Source: Unio delphinus
Taxonomy: Eukaryota > Mollusca > Bivalvia > Unionida > Unionidae
Length of the DNA stretch: 64,000 nucleotides
Assembly: GCA_029339505.1 (NCBI GenBank)
Contig: JAQISU010000163.1
Span: 5,999,501 to 6,063,500 of the forward strand
Direction of reading: 5' to 3'
Part shown: positions 31,880-44,465 of the stretch, one piece after another
Numbering within the stretch: the stretch's first letter is position 1
Layout of the letters: every line of letters begins with the position of its first letter
Made by a program: the position numbers and the translations under genes
Notes under the pieces: generated by a model
Databases searched by the model: none
Told to the model about the DNA's origin: nothing
The model's input: only the letters and a program-made list of their open reading frames with translations

Positions 31880-33700
31880 GTGTTAGCTAATATTGTAAAG
31901 CAAGATCTTTTTTTGACATCTACATCAATCACAAATATGGAAATCATTTGTGTATCTCTTACAGTGAAATGTGTATTATCTCTTCTGTTATTTGTGCACG
32001 GAGTGGAGATTAAACCAGGACCTGGACCAAGGGAGATAACCACAAAATCCAGTCATGGAGGCAGAACACATTCACAACGGTCACAAAAGACATTAAGTTC
32101 GCTAAATATTACCAGATCACATCATGTTACCGAGGAACTGACGCAGCAGAACTCACAGGACCAGAGGCGTAGCTAGGGGGGGGGGGGGGGTACATATGTC
32201 CCGGGGCGCCAAGGTACAGGGGCGCCAAAATGAGGCTTACAACGTTACATTATAATAAGTAAACAAGGGTAATAAATCGGTCACAAGATCGCTGGGGCGC
32301 CAATTTTATAGTTCGTCCCCGGGCGCAAAATATCATCGCTACGCCTCTGCACAGGACTTAGCAAATATTATGACAGGAGAAAAGGGATGATACGAATGAT
32401 GATACCTTTATAGAGTCGGAAGAAACAAAGGATTAAAGCTTGCGAAAGTTAATGTTTGAGATACGAAATGAAGTAATGTAACTCAATGGACGATTTATAT
32501 CGTGTGGTATTGAATGTTTCCTAGATCAGATGAAAAATAAAAATGTGACAAATTGGAATATGATTATATGAACCCCTCTTCAAGCATTTTAATATATTAA
32601 GAGCAAAAGAGCCTATATTGGTCTTTTAGCATACTAAAGTGTAACTTAATGTTTTGTTTTGTCCATGTGTCGCCTGAATACTCCACTGTTATATTATGAG
32701 ACAATATGTATGTTGTAGTTGAAAATGAGCTAGCTCAGCTAAAAATGAAATATGCTGACTATAAAATGATAATTACGGGCAATTATATTGGAACGGAGCC
32801 AAATTTTATTAAATATGATAGTAATATTGACCTGCTTCATGAATTTAATTATACGGAAACGATCGAGCTAACAATGACGTAAGGGAGATAATTCAATATG
32901 GATTTTAAAAAGCTGAAGGAAACGGGAATGTCGGTAGAAACCGTTTATTCTATTTTTAATGTTGTATGCAGACGATTTCATTGTCTTTGCTGACACTGCT
33001 TACCAACTGCAAAATATGCTCAATATGATGAATACATATAAAGAGATAATTAAAAGCGAATATTAATCAAACAGGAGAGGTTGTATTTCGCAGAAGTGGT
33101 GCAATATTCATACAGAGGTAAAAATTCAATGATTTTATAATTATCTAAGATGTATATTTCATTCAAAACATCTCTTGGTATATGTGCCAGAAAACTCTAT
33201 CCTTGCAGGCGCTGAACGTTTTGCATATATTGAACCAAAGTCTTTCAAAATCTGGCAGATACGCGAAACTCGATAACTTGTCAGTTTGACGAGAAGATAG
33301 CTCACATCCTTAAGTATGTCACGGAAGTTTTTTTTTTTTTTTACGAAGCCAATGATATTGAAAAAGGTCATTTGTAATTTTGTAAATATATCATTGGTAC
33401 ATCTACTCCAGATACATTCGTATATAACGAATTAGAAAACATTAGTATGCAGTGTATAGTACCGTTCAATAAGGATTGTTATCTGCCCTGATTTATTAGC
33501 TCCCCTTGCATGCTCTTCATAAATAAAGATACAATTGACATGTTCACATAATTTTGGGGAGCAAAAATGGTAGACGCAAAACCTGATGTATACGAGAGAA
33601 AAATCGCTAGAGTTCGTAGTTCTTACAGAACCAGGGCATACAATAAAGCAGCAATGAGTGATTCTCCTTCTCTGGAAAAAATAAAATAAAACAATGTATA
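31880..33700 (+). mobile_element. LINE relic with 2A-like N-terminus
   Basis: The first frame (31880-32176) includes LSLLLFVHGVEIKPGPG, which resembles the ribosome-skipping 2A motif (D-V/I-E-x-N-P-G-P) found at the N-terminus of many invertebrate LINE proteins, with the key Asn changed to Lys. Further on, IESEETKD, LRKLMFEIRNE and NGRFISCGIECF fit an ORF1-like coil. YADYKMIITGNYIGTEPNF suits the GDFN-type region of the APE endonuclease, and LMLYADDFIVFADTAYQLQNM at about 32965 is the reverse-transcriptase YADD box. Many stops and deletions mean only traces of about 5 kb remain. A MITE sits at 32162-32349. Confidence 0.65.
32162..32349. mobile_element. 188-bp hAT-type MITE with 8-bp target duplication
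   Basis: The left end CAGAGGCGTAGC (32162-32173) is the exact reverse complement of the right end GCTACGCCTCTG (32338-32349). The direct repeat CACAGGAC flanks it at 32154-32161 and 32350-32357, the 8-bp duplication expected of hAT transposases. There is no coding capacity. The interior carries a 14-G run and several GGGGCGCC blocks. It lies inside the LINE relic and so is younger than it. Confidence 0.92.
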
Positions 33701-33728
33701 ATCAAATACTTGTTATATAAGTTATCTT

Positions 33729-33905
33729 TTGTTTGTTTGATTGATTAGGATTTTTAACCTCGCTTTAACAATTTTTCAGCCCTATCGCTACTATATCTGC
33801 AGTGAGACAGTTTATAGTGATGTCTAACACTGGGACATCATGCCGCAGACATGTAGCACGATGTCCCACACATTCACATTATCCTGACACCAGTCAACAA
33901 CCCTT
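33729..33905 (-). mobile_element. SINE family 3, 3' fragment
   Basis: Minus-strand match to the body and tail of 10291-10603 (GTGGGACATCGTGCTACATGT, TTTTTAAATCC-type tail). The tRNA-like head is missing. Confidence 0.75.
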
Positions 33906-34119
33906 CTTAAAATGGCCGATTGTGTAAATTGATTCTGCCCCATTCTCATAACTATGTCAACAGGTATGAAGGAGATACATTCATCTCCAACAACACAGAC
34001 CCAATTCATTTTCGAATCTGATAGGAATTGTTGGACTTCAACAAAGATTTTTTCACCTGTGTCGTGACATTTGCTGTTCTAGAATGAGTAGCAACAAAAA
34101 CGTTGTCACATGTGGGTGC

Positions 34120-34325
34120 AGTATTTATGGTACTGCAGAGCAGCGTCCAGGGTGGCAGAATGAGAGGTAGACAGAGAAAAAAAGTGGACCGACAACATCA
34201 GAGAATGGACAAGGAAAAGTTTTGCGTAGACATAGGCATTGGCACATGATCGAGGCCAGTGGAGGAAACTGGTCAGATGTTCATCTACACATTGCCTCAA
34301 CGACCACACTAGGATAACAGAGTGT
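34120..34325 (+). mobile_element. LINE reverse-transcriptase C-terminal fragment
   Basis: The plus strand reads GRMRGRQRKKWTDNIREWT and, after two stops, ALAHDRGQWRKLV. This matches the G.RGRxRKRW.DNI.EW...A.DR..WR.L signature at the C-terminus of RTE/jockey-like reverse transcriptases. It is short and 5'-truncated, with stops. The sequence after 34330 shows nothing recognisable until the next SINE. Confidence 0.6.
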
Positions 34326-34329
34326 ATTT

Positions 34330-35165
34330 TGGAAGATGGCAGTATATCAATGTGTGAATCTTGTCGAAGTCAGCGTGACACGTAACAATTAACATTTGAC
34401 GCATGGGCAAGGCTCGCAATAAATAACAATTCTGAGATGGATTTCCTCCTCATGCTGGTACATGATTAATTTTTAATGGAGATAAAGGCTAGATACATAC
34501 AGAGGCAAGGTTAATTGAGGTTTAAGTGGCGGTAAAATGTCAAAGTTGAAACAATCCTGAGACAAATTTGTGCAATTGAAAAGGTGTCATAAAATGAGAC
34601 TTTCCAGAAATAGATATTAATAAATGCGGAATGGACAGAATTAAACTAACTACGCTGGGCGGGTTAACTTTGAAGGTTAGATAATCCTGAGTGGCTCATT
34701 TAAATATTGGATGCGTATTTCCCACACGACATTCAATATTTTAGGCGATGTCTGTTTAAATTTATGCGGGAAGGCAAGTAGTTGACTACTGGAAAAAATA
34801 ACAAGTATCATGTCTCGTCAAAATTGTGCAAAGACGGAATGGTCCGAGGATGCTGGAAGCAGCGAGGAGTGCAGTCAATTGTATTTCACGGCTACCATCT
34901 TTTGAAGGTAAAGGCAAATATTTTGGTTAATTCCATCTTTAATTTCAGACAAAGCCGCTGACACGTAATTTCCACTGCAAGTTATTTTTCGTAAGGTTCT
35001 GAAATATTTTTAAGGTGGCTCTTAAAGTGCCAACGAAAACAATCCGAAAACAAGATAAAAAAAAACAGTAAATTTTTTAACAAATCCCAAAGGATGCTTT
35101 GCTTAATCTTTAAGCAGAAATCCTTTTTTTTTTTTTACAACTTATTGTGCATGTGTGGTTGTAAT
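34330..35165. other. Intergenic DNA, no gene recognised
   Basis: No supported feature. Confidence 0.5.
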
Positions 35166-35169
35166 TTAG

Positions 35170-35478
35170 ATTTATAATGTAGCTTTAACAGTTGTTCAGC
35201 CATATCACTCCGATTTCTGCAGTGTGGCAGTTTATAGTGATATGTGCGACTTGGGAATCATGCTCCAGACATGCGGCATCATGCCCCTCCACGTCGCATT
35301 ATCCTGAAGCCATTCCGATCATTTCTAATACTAACCTATCATGCAGTGTGCCAAGGGAGGCAACTGCTAGTATCATTGTTATTTGCTTTGGTATGGCTTG
35401 GCTATGGGTGTTCAAACACGTAACCTACACGTCTGAAGCGGATTCTTTAACCACTTCAGATACCGGACCGGTGATCAC
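35170..35478 (-). mobile_element. SINE family 3, diverged full copy
   Basis: On the minus strand the head at 35478 has an A-box-like GAAGTGGTTAAAGAATCCG and a B-box-like GTGTTTGAACACCC. The body contains GATAATGCGACGTGGAGGGGCATGAT and ATATCACTATAAACTGCC-type sequence. It ends near 35170 with ACAACTGTTAAAGC. Confidence 0.65.
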
Positions 35479-35652
35479 AACTCAGACCTGAATACAACAA
35501 AATAATAGAATGTTTATAGTTTTCACTATTGGCGAAATAAACAGAAGAAGCTGTGTGTCCTCAATTTCATATTTTTATTACCATGTCTATCCGGCCAATA
35601 ACACCATAGTCACCCATCCTATAGATTTAGAAAACCACCACTACCAGAACCT

Positions 35653-35655
<3 letters not shown>

Positions 35656-35718
<63 letters not shown>
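35656..35718. repeat. (CA)n(TA)n compound microsatellite
   Basis: Thirty-five bases of CA repeat directly joined to 28 bases of TA repeat. Confidence 0.97.
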
Positions 35719-35775
35719 CTTATGCGTGTTTCTTTGTGCATGTATGAATCGTTTACAAAATATTTAACAAAATAA

Positions 35776-36019
<244 letters not shown>

Positions 36020-36539
36020 TAATGTTACAAAAAATATATGTTCATATTTGGAAATAATATAACACAATTCCAGAAGAATAACTTGCAAAATGTTAGACAA
36101 ATATATAGCAAATGTTTGAGAAACCAGATAATACAATTTTGTTATTAAAGATACTCTTTCTTCTACAAAATACATTAAAAATGTTTGAACAAATTTAATT
36201 TTACAGTCTTCAAAATCTTTGATAAATCCAATTGAAAGTTTAGCATTCTTACTGTCTTAAACGCCAAAAATAGGTCTAATTTTAAAATATATTTACGCGA
36301 ATCCATGTTAAATTTATTTTTCCACTCACAACGATTCATCCATGCTTAGTCGTTGATAAATGTTCATTGCATCTCATTCATTTAAATTTCATTTTCGTCC
36401 AATAATGAGCTATTTTTGTCCATAGCCATTTAATGAACCATCCATATGAAATAATTATAAGACCCATGTAGGCCCAAGCAGTCAATTTTCAAATCATCTT
36501 AAAGTTCTTTTTCCTCTATAACAACCCATTCATGTTCCA

Positions 36540-37380
36540 ATACCACAATTTCCGTTGTGATCTATCCGTGTGCATATCCCATATATCCTATCATCTCTAT
36601 GGTGTCCCATCCGCATTAAATTTCCATACATCCGTATTGTGTCACATCCATATTAAAATGTCCATACATTACCGTAGTATTTGGACCATTTTTCTAATGC
36701 ATTTTGCACACATCGCTGTTGTATTACATTGACATAGTATTTGGACCCTTTTCTAATGTCTTTCTCATACATACCCATTGTGTTATATTGCCATATTAAT
36801 TTGATCCTTCTTCTAATTTAGTTCTCATACATACTCATTATATTACATCGCTATATTAATTTGACCCTTTTTAATTTATTTCTAATACACCCCCATTGTG
36901 TTACATTGCCATATTAATTTGACCCTTTTTCTCATTTCTTTCTCATACGTCCTCATTGTGTCACATTGCCATATTAGTTGGACAGTGTCTCTAATTTATT
37001 TGTCTTACATCTCCATTTTGTTACAATGCCATAATAATTGGACCCTTTTTAAATTTATTTTTCATGCATCACCATTGTGATTAATTGCCATATTAATCTG
37101 ACACTTTTTAAAGTGTATTTCGCATACATCCTCATTGTGTTACATTGCCATATTAATGTGACTTTTTTCTAAAGCATTTCCATACATCACCATTTTGTAA
37201 CACTGACATTGTATTCGGACCCTTTTGTAACTTTTTCCCAAACATCCCAACTATGTTCCATTGCTATAGTAATGTGACCACATTTACATTGCATTTATCA
37301 TACATCACCATTATGTTACATTGCCATATTACTTGCAGTCTTTTTCTAATGCATTCCCATGCATCCTCATTGTGGTCGAT
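36540..37380. repeat. ~61-bp minisatellite, about 13 copies
   Basis: Degenerate units of CATTGTGTTACATTGCCATATTAATTTGACCCTTTTTCTAATTTATTTCTCATACATCC type. The leftmost units are the most diverged. Confidence 0.85.
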
Positions 37381-37918
37381 GCATATTAAATTCTCAAAAG
37401 CCCCACAGTGACTAAATGGGCCTAATGCCAACATATCTGTAAGTCTCATGGTTAATACAGACACATGCATGTATATGAACTGCATTCACGTGTGGCGTTT
37501 TGATGGTTTACCCTTTCCAAAATTATTTTCGTAGACTCTGTATTGTTCCCACTAAATACTGTAGTTAATAAATATTAAAAAAATGCTCTTTATTTTACGT
37601 GATTTTTTTATAGCGACCAATTTCGTCTTGTACTCACCAAAAAGGTTTATGATTTCATATACTAAATATTGACATATCCTGAACGGAGTGTTCTAACTTC
37701 CGCATGTATAAAATTTGAGGTCTTGTTTATTTGAGGTCATCTGGCTAAGTAATCCAGTCATTCTTTATTTGTTTAGCAATCTTGATTTTTTTATTGATCA
37801 GATAACATACCTTTCAAGTGCTTGGACTAGAAGATTCCTTGTTATCAAGAGACCAATTGTTTTCTTAAGTCTGACTGCGTGTTGACTGAATTCGTAACTA
37901 CTTGAGTAAACTTTTTTG

Positions 37919-37952
<34 letters not shown>

Positions 37953-38045
37953 CGTACTTGCATGATACTTTTTCTTCAAAATTTACATACAGGCTCTTAG
38001 CGTATTTATAATCTTTTCGTGACATATACGTGTATGTAGATAGAT
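37381..38045. other. Intergenic DNA with (TG)n
   Basis: (TG)n at 37919-37951. No gene recognised. Confidence 0.5.
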
Positions 38046-38049
38046 AATT

Positions 38050-38208
38050 GGATTATAGTGATGCTGGCCACAAGGGTCATGTAATCACTGGTTTGAACCA
38101 CCATTTTTTAATGGTGGTCGGTTTCCCGTGGGGAAGGAATGGTGCCACATCCCCACGAGCTTTTAACGCACATAGTGCGCTATTTAATTGGCCGTAATGT
38201 CAGGCGCC
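38050..38208 (+). mobile_element. SINE family 2
   Basis: Plus-strand tRNA-like head with the B box GGTTTGAACC, then GGGGAAGGAATGGTGCCACATCCCCA and TTTAACGCACATAGTGCGC. Homologous to 312-472 in the opposite orientation. Confidence 0.65.
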
Positions 38209-41200
38209 TCCATTACTGGTGCTTGAAGGGCAGGTTCCACGTTGACCGTAGGTGGTGGGGGTGGGGTGCTGCTGGCAGGTCGCCGCTGCTTTTTACATCG
38301 ATTTCTCCTGTATTTCGAATTCCCCCTATTTTCCTCGTTATCTTCTTTGTCCCAGACAAGAAGAAGTGTTGTCCTCTTGTCGGCCGCTCTGAGGCTCCAA
38401 TTTGTAGCATCTGTAAGCCCTACACCAAAATGGCGCGAAGGTCTTGTGCTGGTATGACTTCCACCGCTAGCGTATTCAGTAATGACATGTTGCTTGTTGC
38501 TCGTTCGCTGCAGACTATACGTGTATGTTTAGAAAAATCGTACAGTGGAGCATGCATGCGTGTATGTATGTATGTATGTATGTATGTATGTATGTATGTA
38601 TGTATGTATGTATGTATAGTGTTTACTACACATCAACAAAATCCTGACTTTAATTTCGAGGAAAAAAGAAAACAAAAGCACAAAATTAAAATCTTTGCCA
38701 AATCACAAGGACGACAAACAGGTCCGACCCCAAACAATTTGCACTATGGGACAATAAATAATAGAAACAAAAACAAATGCAAAGGAAATAAAAAATGTGA
38801 GACTCTGAAAAATTCAACATAAACAATTTTACACGTAAACCGCACTTTTTAGAAAGTGCAAGACTTTCTGAAACTGAACATCCTTACCGGACGCATCCAA
38901 GGGCTCGCATTTGCCAGCAAGTATGAGATATATTGAAAACAAATGATTCGAGAAAAGGGAAATAATTCATTTGAGTACTGACTTACCATCGTACCCAAGA
39001 TGATAAGGAGGAAGTACGAGAATAGTACAATGAGAAGCACAGGAAGGGTGCAATTGTTAGCATGCCAAGTTAATGTAATAATGTATTAATGAAGTGTAAT
39101 TATAAAATTTATAATCCGAAATTTCTGGATTAGTTGTATATGTTATTGATATTGATTAAATTGTTATATCTTTACAATGAGCTATTATTGTATTTAGGTT
39201 GTCGGCATTGTTGCTGAGGGTCTCGTTAAATTAAAATTTAAATGTCCACCTTTCTACCATATTAGTAATAAGAGTGGAGAGGGGTTGGGACAGTTTGTTT
39301 ACAGTCTAGTCTCTTAAAAAAAATTGATGTTAACCCGTGATATGACCTTCACCACAAGTTCATCGTATAAAGGATCTTGACAAAAACATTTTGTTTTGTA
39401 CACACTGGCATTTCAGTACTGACAAACAAATATAAACCAACAATTACATCGGCAACAAGTCCCATACTGACATCTTTGACGCATTCCTACGCATGGAAAG
39501 CTCGTCATTACCTATACTTCAGAAAACCGATCCTCCACTTCTTCACCTATCTCTTTTGTAAAATGATCACTTTAACTCAAAGAAAGAAGAGTCCGAATGC
39601 GCTAACGAGGTTCAAAGTAAGTAATTATTACTAAGAATCCTGCATTTAAATCCAGTAAGTGGAACCAGTTCCCACAAGCAGCCCTATATTACGTAACACT
39701 CAACTCTTTAAGACAGGCCTATTGCCATCTAATGGGCAACAGGTGCTAAAATTAGAGTTTGTAGGTAAGATTATTTGACATTTCGGAAATGTCTAGCGCA
39801 CTGACATGTACCCATTTACAGCTCGATGACTGCAACTATTAAACGGAATTTGCAAAACAGACATTCAAATTCTTAAGGTCTGTTGCCACTTAGGAATTTA
39901 CTGTGTTCACGGGTATTTAAATTAAACGATGCTCTAATCAAGACAAAGTCTTTACAGGCAAATAGTGCACCAGTCGATTATAAAGACCGAGTTAATCGTA
40001 TTAAAAGCTAAAACGGATATATCGTCGCATAAATGCTGGCAGATCAGGGTTGACTCTGTTTCACCGATGTCACAAGTGTATCGAATAGGTCAGACCCGTA
40101 TCTACCGGCTCATTTCATAATATCAGCTTTTTATCTACTTCGGTCGCCGCATGATGATGGGTATACACTGAAGAAAAAAAAAACACTGCAAGAATCCGAT
40201 ATAAGAACATTGTCTCAATTAGATACATGCGCATACGCAAGGAGAAACATTTGGAAGAAAATCTTTTCACATAAAAATCAAACAAATAATGTTTGGAAAG
40301 AAATAACAGCTTAGAAATAACGTATGAAAATAAATAGTTTCTGAGTTACAATGCAGACGTAGGGATGAAAACAAAGTGAATAGGTATCTCACTGTTACGA
40401 TTTTATGGAATACATCGTTTTAAATTGTGTCTTTACCAAAACTGAAATAAACTTGATGGTCTTCATTCCAGTCATTCTTGTGATTAAGGGATATCCTCCA
40501 ATTTTATAATATAATGACAAATTAGCTCATATGCTTTAAATAGAAGTGAGGCAGGAAAATAAGAGATCAATGATAAAAACCCAAACAAATAACTCTCTTT
40601 TTATATATAAAATGACAATATGAAAATTGATCATACAGGCTATGCACCAATCAGATCTGATTGTCATAGTGAATAGTCATTTCTCAAAGCTTGGGGAAAT
40701 GAGAAATACATGAGACTTTAAAATGTTGAAGCTCTGACCAAGATTCAGCGAGTGCTACACTGGTGAGTATTAACGTTAAAGAAAACACGGATTTGTGTTA
40801 CATAGTGAAAATAGCAGATGGTCAACTAATCTATTCTGGTGTGTTCTAGGATCCAAAGGAGAGATTCTGTTGCACAGAAATTTAACAATTGCTAATTCTA
40901 GGTGACAAAACAGTGGGACTTTCCTGAACACATACAAATGCTCTGCAAATGAATCAATACCCCATTAAACATACCTCCCAGCGATATCACCAATGTGAGA
41001 GCCAAACGAAACAAGTTGTCTGTGTTAATGCCTCACCAGAAACAATCTACTGCCCTCCAAAAGTGTATTAACTAAATTTGGTGGCCGGACCAAGAGGAAC
41101 TCGATTGCACCACAAAATTTACGTAGTGCTGACGTAAGATAACCAAGATAGTGTTGTTTAAATACTAGTTTGAGCACACCAAGATCCACATTATCACAGC

Positions 41201-41600
41201 CAGTAGAGACCCATACATGTACATTCATCAGCGCATGTGATATATATTTGAGACACAATCTTCTCTGATTCCAGTTTTGCCTGGAACCACGAGAATATGA
41301 TACCACATTGGCAGTTTAGGGCAACATTGAAACTCGCACCGTAATGAGGTCATATGGCTAAATTATCATGTCTTCTTGAGCTCAGTGTATTCGGGACTTC
41401 TTTAACTGTTTTGACTTGCGTGATGGCATTCTGTATATAAAACATCTGATATAAGCTCCCCTCCATAATCATCATATTATCTTGCTGCTTCTTCGTCTCG
41501 TTTTGACACCATACAGACATAAAAGATCTCATTAATTCTTGTTTTAAAGGTTTAACATATCTTTAAAATCCTAAATTAAAATATAGCCTGAGTGTTTATA
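38209..41600. other. Intergenic DNA, no gene recognised
   Basis: A locally GC-rich patch at 38210-38470 and a (GTAT)n run at 38562-38618 create a 227-codon frame with no family features. The rest is AT-rich with only short frames. A 93-codon minus-strand frame at 41025-41306 has no recognised domain. Confidence 0.45.
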
Positions 41601-41614
41601 AAGGGATCCTTCAT

Positions 41615-42020
41615 TCTCACAATGTGGGATAATGGGTTAGTAATTGATACACATTGTAACATGTAACATAATTCTTACATTGGGACAATGGGTTAAGAAT
41701 CTATGCACATTATAGCATAATTCTGACATTGTGGGATAATGGGTTAAGAATCTATACACATTATAGCATAATTCTTACATTGCGGGACAATTGGTTAAGA
41801 ATCTATACACATTATAGCATAATTCTTACATTGTGGGATGATGGGTTAAGAATCTATACACATTATAGCATAATTCTTACATTGCGGGACAATTGGTTAA
41901 GAATCTATACACATTATATCATAATGCTTATATTGTGGGATAATAGGTTAAGACTCTATACACATTATTGTATAATTCCTACATTTTGGGATAATAGGTT
42001 GGCAATTTGTACATAATATA
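41615..42020. repeat. 51-bp minisatellite, about 8 copies
   Basis: Units of GGGATAATGGGTTAAGAATC, then TATACACATTATAGCATAATTCTTACATTGT. Because 51 is a multiple of three, the plus strand stays open for 95 codons as a 17-residue repeat (LRIYTHYSIILTL core). Substitutions do not favour synonymous sites by eye, so I treat it as non-coding. Confidence 0.9.
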
Positions 42021-42092
42021 GTAATATTGTTTATCTGTTAGAGTCTCGGGTAAAAACAAAATAATTTAAACTTGCTATACCAGCAGGATATC

Positions 42093-42404
42093 ATACATGA
42101 AGGTCTCGTAATCGACCACGTAAATAACATCAAAGCAGATAACCAAATCTTTAATCCGGAAGCAGTAGTACAGCAAGCAAGAGAATAATCTACGAGGAAA
42201 TATTGGAAAACACACGAAATTAAAAAGAAAAGTCATTATATAAATCTTGAAACAGGAGAAGAGATGAAATTTAAACCAATCACAGCAGCTGGAAAACATT
42301 TTGGTATAGCACCATCATCAATTAAAAGTCTTGCTGATTGTAAACAAAATTCCGCTATCTCTACAAACTTTGAGGGAATTAGAATCAAGTTCATATATCT
42401 GTAA
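42093..42404 (+). pseudogene. HNH endonuclease relic with NUMOD1-like repeat (possible third element)
   Basis: The plus strand reads HEGLVIDHVNNIKADNQIF, giving the Asp-His / Asn ... Asp-Asn core of HNH homing-type nucleases. An in-frame TAA follows and then HYINLETGEEMKFKPITAAG, KHFGIAPSSIKSLADCKQNS and a TAA at 42402. This second part is a good match in design to the NUMOD1/IENR-like DNA-binding module. It has the same two-part layout as 6599-6952 in element A but is not a copy of it at nucleotide level. Downstream to 42750, broken frames (NDQADTKPIV, NEEPVYVLDQGEVVHDD) may belong to the same element. It is 28 kb from element A, so a separate insertion is likely. Confidence 0.62.
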
Positions 42405-42764
42405 TATAGATGTCGCTTTTCAGTTTATTCCTTCACTTACACAAGATGAATGATCAAGCAGACACAAAACCAATCGTAACACAGTAAATATCGCTTTCCA
42501 ATGAAGAACCTGTTTACGTTCTAGATCAGGGTGAAGTTGTTCATGATGATCACCATGTTTAACACAAAACGAAGAACAAATATGATTGTAATTATCATGT
42601 TGACAAAACTAAAAATGTCTGATTTAAATTTGATGGTAAAGCATTGTCTGACACTATCATGCGTCTGTTTATTAACATCAGGATATAGGTCGCATAAAAA
42701 CATTAACTTTGATTTCATCTTTAAAGAAATCTTTACCATGATGTATCAGCGAAGCATGTTTGTT

Positions 42765-43565
42765 GTTCGTCCATCGATTAGACGAGGACCACCCTAGTCA
42801 TCCGAGGGATGGAGGGTCGGCTCGTTTTTGATGAGGCTAACCCTTGCACGGAATGTTCGTTGCGCAAGGGACAGGCGATGAGTGGGACATCAGGAGGGTT
42901 GATTGCACGTGCTCTTCTGGCTTGCCTATTTAGCTCTGCAGCTGCTGGCCTGTTAGATTCGCACAACTTGGAGCTTTTGTGCACGAAGGAACGCTTGCTG
43001 TTTGGTCCCAGGAATCTGACCTCCATGGGATCGCTGTCCTTGCTGTAGTTCGCCATAGAAGAGTATCGTAGGCAGCCGGTGGTCTGGCATGCGTACATAT
43101 CCCGTCCAGAGTAGCTGGCACTGCATCAAGACGGTGTGGTTGCTGGAAAAACCTGCTTGGGAAAGTATTTCAGAGTCTGGAACCTTGTCCTGGCACTTGA
43201 TGTTGATGATTTTCCTGAGACTTTGTGTTGTGAAAGTGTTTCAACTTCCTGGAGTGATGTTGGGTACACCGTCCACGTTTCACATGCATAAAGTAGTGTG
43301 GGGAGCACAACAGCCCTGCCCTGTAGATATTTAGTTTGGTCTGAATGCTGACGCCTCTTGTATTCCAGACGTTGGCAGATAATCTGCCGAAAGTTTCACT
43401 GGCTCTGGTAATGCGAAGGTTTACGTTGTCGTCAATATAGACTCCCTGTGATAGTGTGTTGCCAAGGTAGACGACGCGGTTCATTACGTTGAGTTTTTGG
43501 CCGTTGACTCTGATATCGGTCTCATCAGAGCTTTCCAGGGGCTGGCTGATGCATAAATTCTCCTT
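42765..43565 (-). mobile_element. LINE 3' fragment (RT C-terminus, zinc finger, 3'UTR)
   Basis: Minus-strand frames give NRVVYLGNTLSQGVYIDDNVNLRI and FGRLSANVWNTRGVSIQTKL. LPTLLYACETWTVY comes next, a hallmark of RTE/jockey-like reverse transcriptases. It is followed by a basic stretch and CPLRN...GLAS, a damaged C2H2-like C-terminal finger. The 3' end TCGATGGACGAACAAC near 42765 is shared with the copy at 58355-58625. The fragment is 5'-truncated with several frameshifts. It lies between the HNH relic and the ORF relic at 43815. Confidence 0.75.
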
Positions 43566-43814
43566 AGATCAAATTTCTGAAATATGATCTTGTTTTACCC
43601 TTGCTTATGACCTAAATATTCAATGAGGTTTTTACGATAAGTGTAAGAGATCATTGACGAGAAAAGTTACAGTACAATTGTAAACCTTTTCCTGTTTACA
43701 TTAGTAATGAAGTAATTGAAAAACTGACTCATGCACAATACAATTGAACGTTCTTAATGTTAATAATAATGGCCTATATCTTTGATGTATAGACTTGAGT
43801 GTTTAATAGTTGAG

Positions 43815-44010
43815 ATGATTAGGACGATAGAAGAAATTAACAAAGCAGTCGCAAACCTTGAGAACGATGTCATCCGATTGATCCGATTGAAAAAAAATGT
43901 AAACGTTTTTGAATACATAAAACAACATGATAAAGGGAACTGAGATGTATTTGTTCAAAAAGAAGATAAACCTGTTGTTTTGAAATTGATAAGGACAACG
44001 AAGAATTGAT
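43815..44010 (+). pseudogene. Short helical ORF relic, unknown
   Basis: MIRTIEEINKAVANLENDVI opens a 42-residue frame with coiled-coil character. It ends at TGA 43941 and continues in the same frame with DVFVQKEDKPVVLKLI. The single stop in an otherwise coherent frame suggests a decayed small gene, possibly of the element carrying the HNH at 42.1 kb. No family recognised. Confidence 0.3.
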
Positions 44011-44339
44011 ATAACGATTAAAAGGTTGCGATTTAATCAGTCAATTAAAAGTGGAAGAATATTAATCTGAAAGTTGGTTGTGAGGGTGTGACGAAGAAAC
44101 CTCCTTATACATTACTACTATTGCCTTAAAATAGAGCATTACATAATTATATGTAGCAACTGAACGGCGATTACGACAATCTCTCTTACAGTGGATGATA
44201 TTATTTGCAACGTAGTTGTAGTCCATGAGGTTTCTTGAATACGTATTTCATACTGAATTCATATTTTTTTTTTACTTTTTCAATGTGTGAATGTTTGTGT
44301 AGAGTGATTGGATCAAACGTAAGTTGAGAGAGTGAGAGA

Positions 44340-44465
44340 ATCATTGTATTTATATATCATATATTCTTTATTTATTCATTTTATAAATTTCCATCTTTCA
44401 CACATTGTGTTTGTGTTATTCATTTAATCCAAACCCACTTGGTATCTATTCTGCAACAATGGGTG
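44340..44465 (+). mobile_element. LTR-family 3' fragment
   Basis: TTTCACACATTGTGTTTGTGTTATTCATTTAATCC and the following ACTTGGTATCTATTCTGCAACA are the inverted counterpart of 28980-29045, the distinctive end of the diverged LTR copy. Short solo fragment. Confidence 0.5.

Noticed and set aside
38139..38822. 227-codon plus-strand frame
   Set aside because: It begins inside a SINE and ends beyond a (GTAT)n tract, with no domain-like sequence between.
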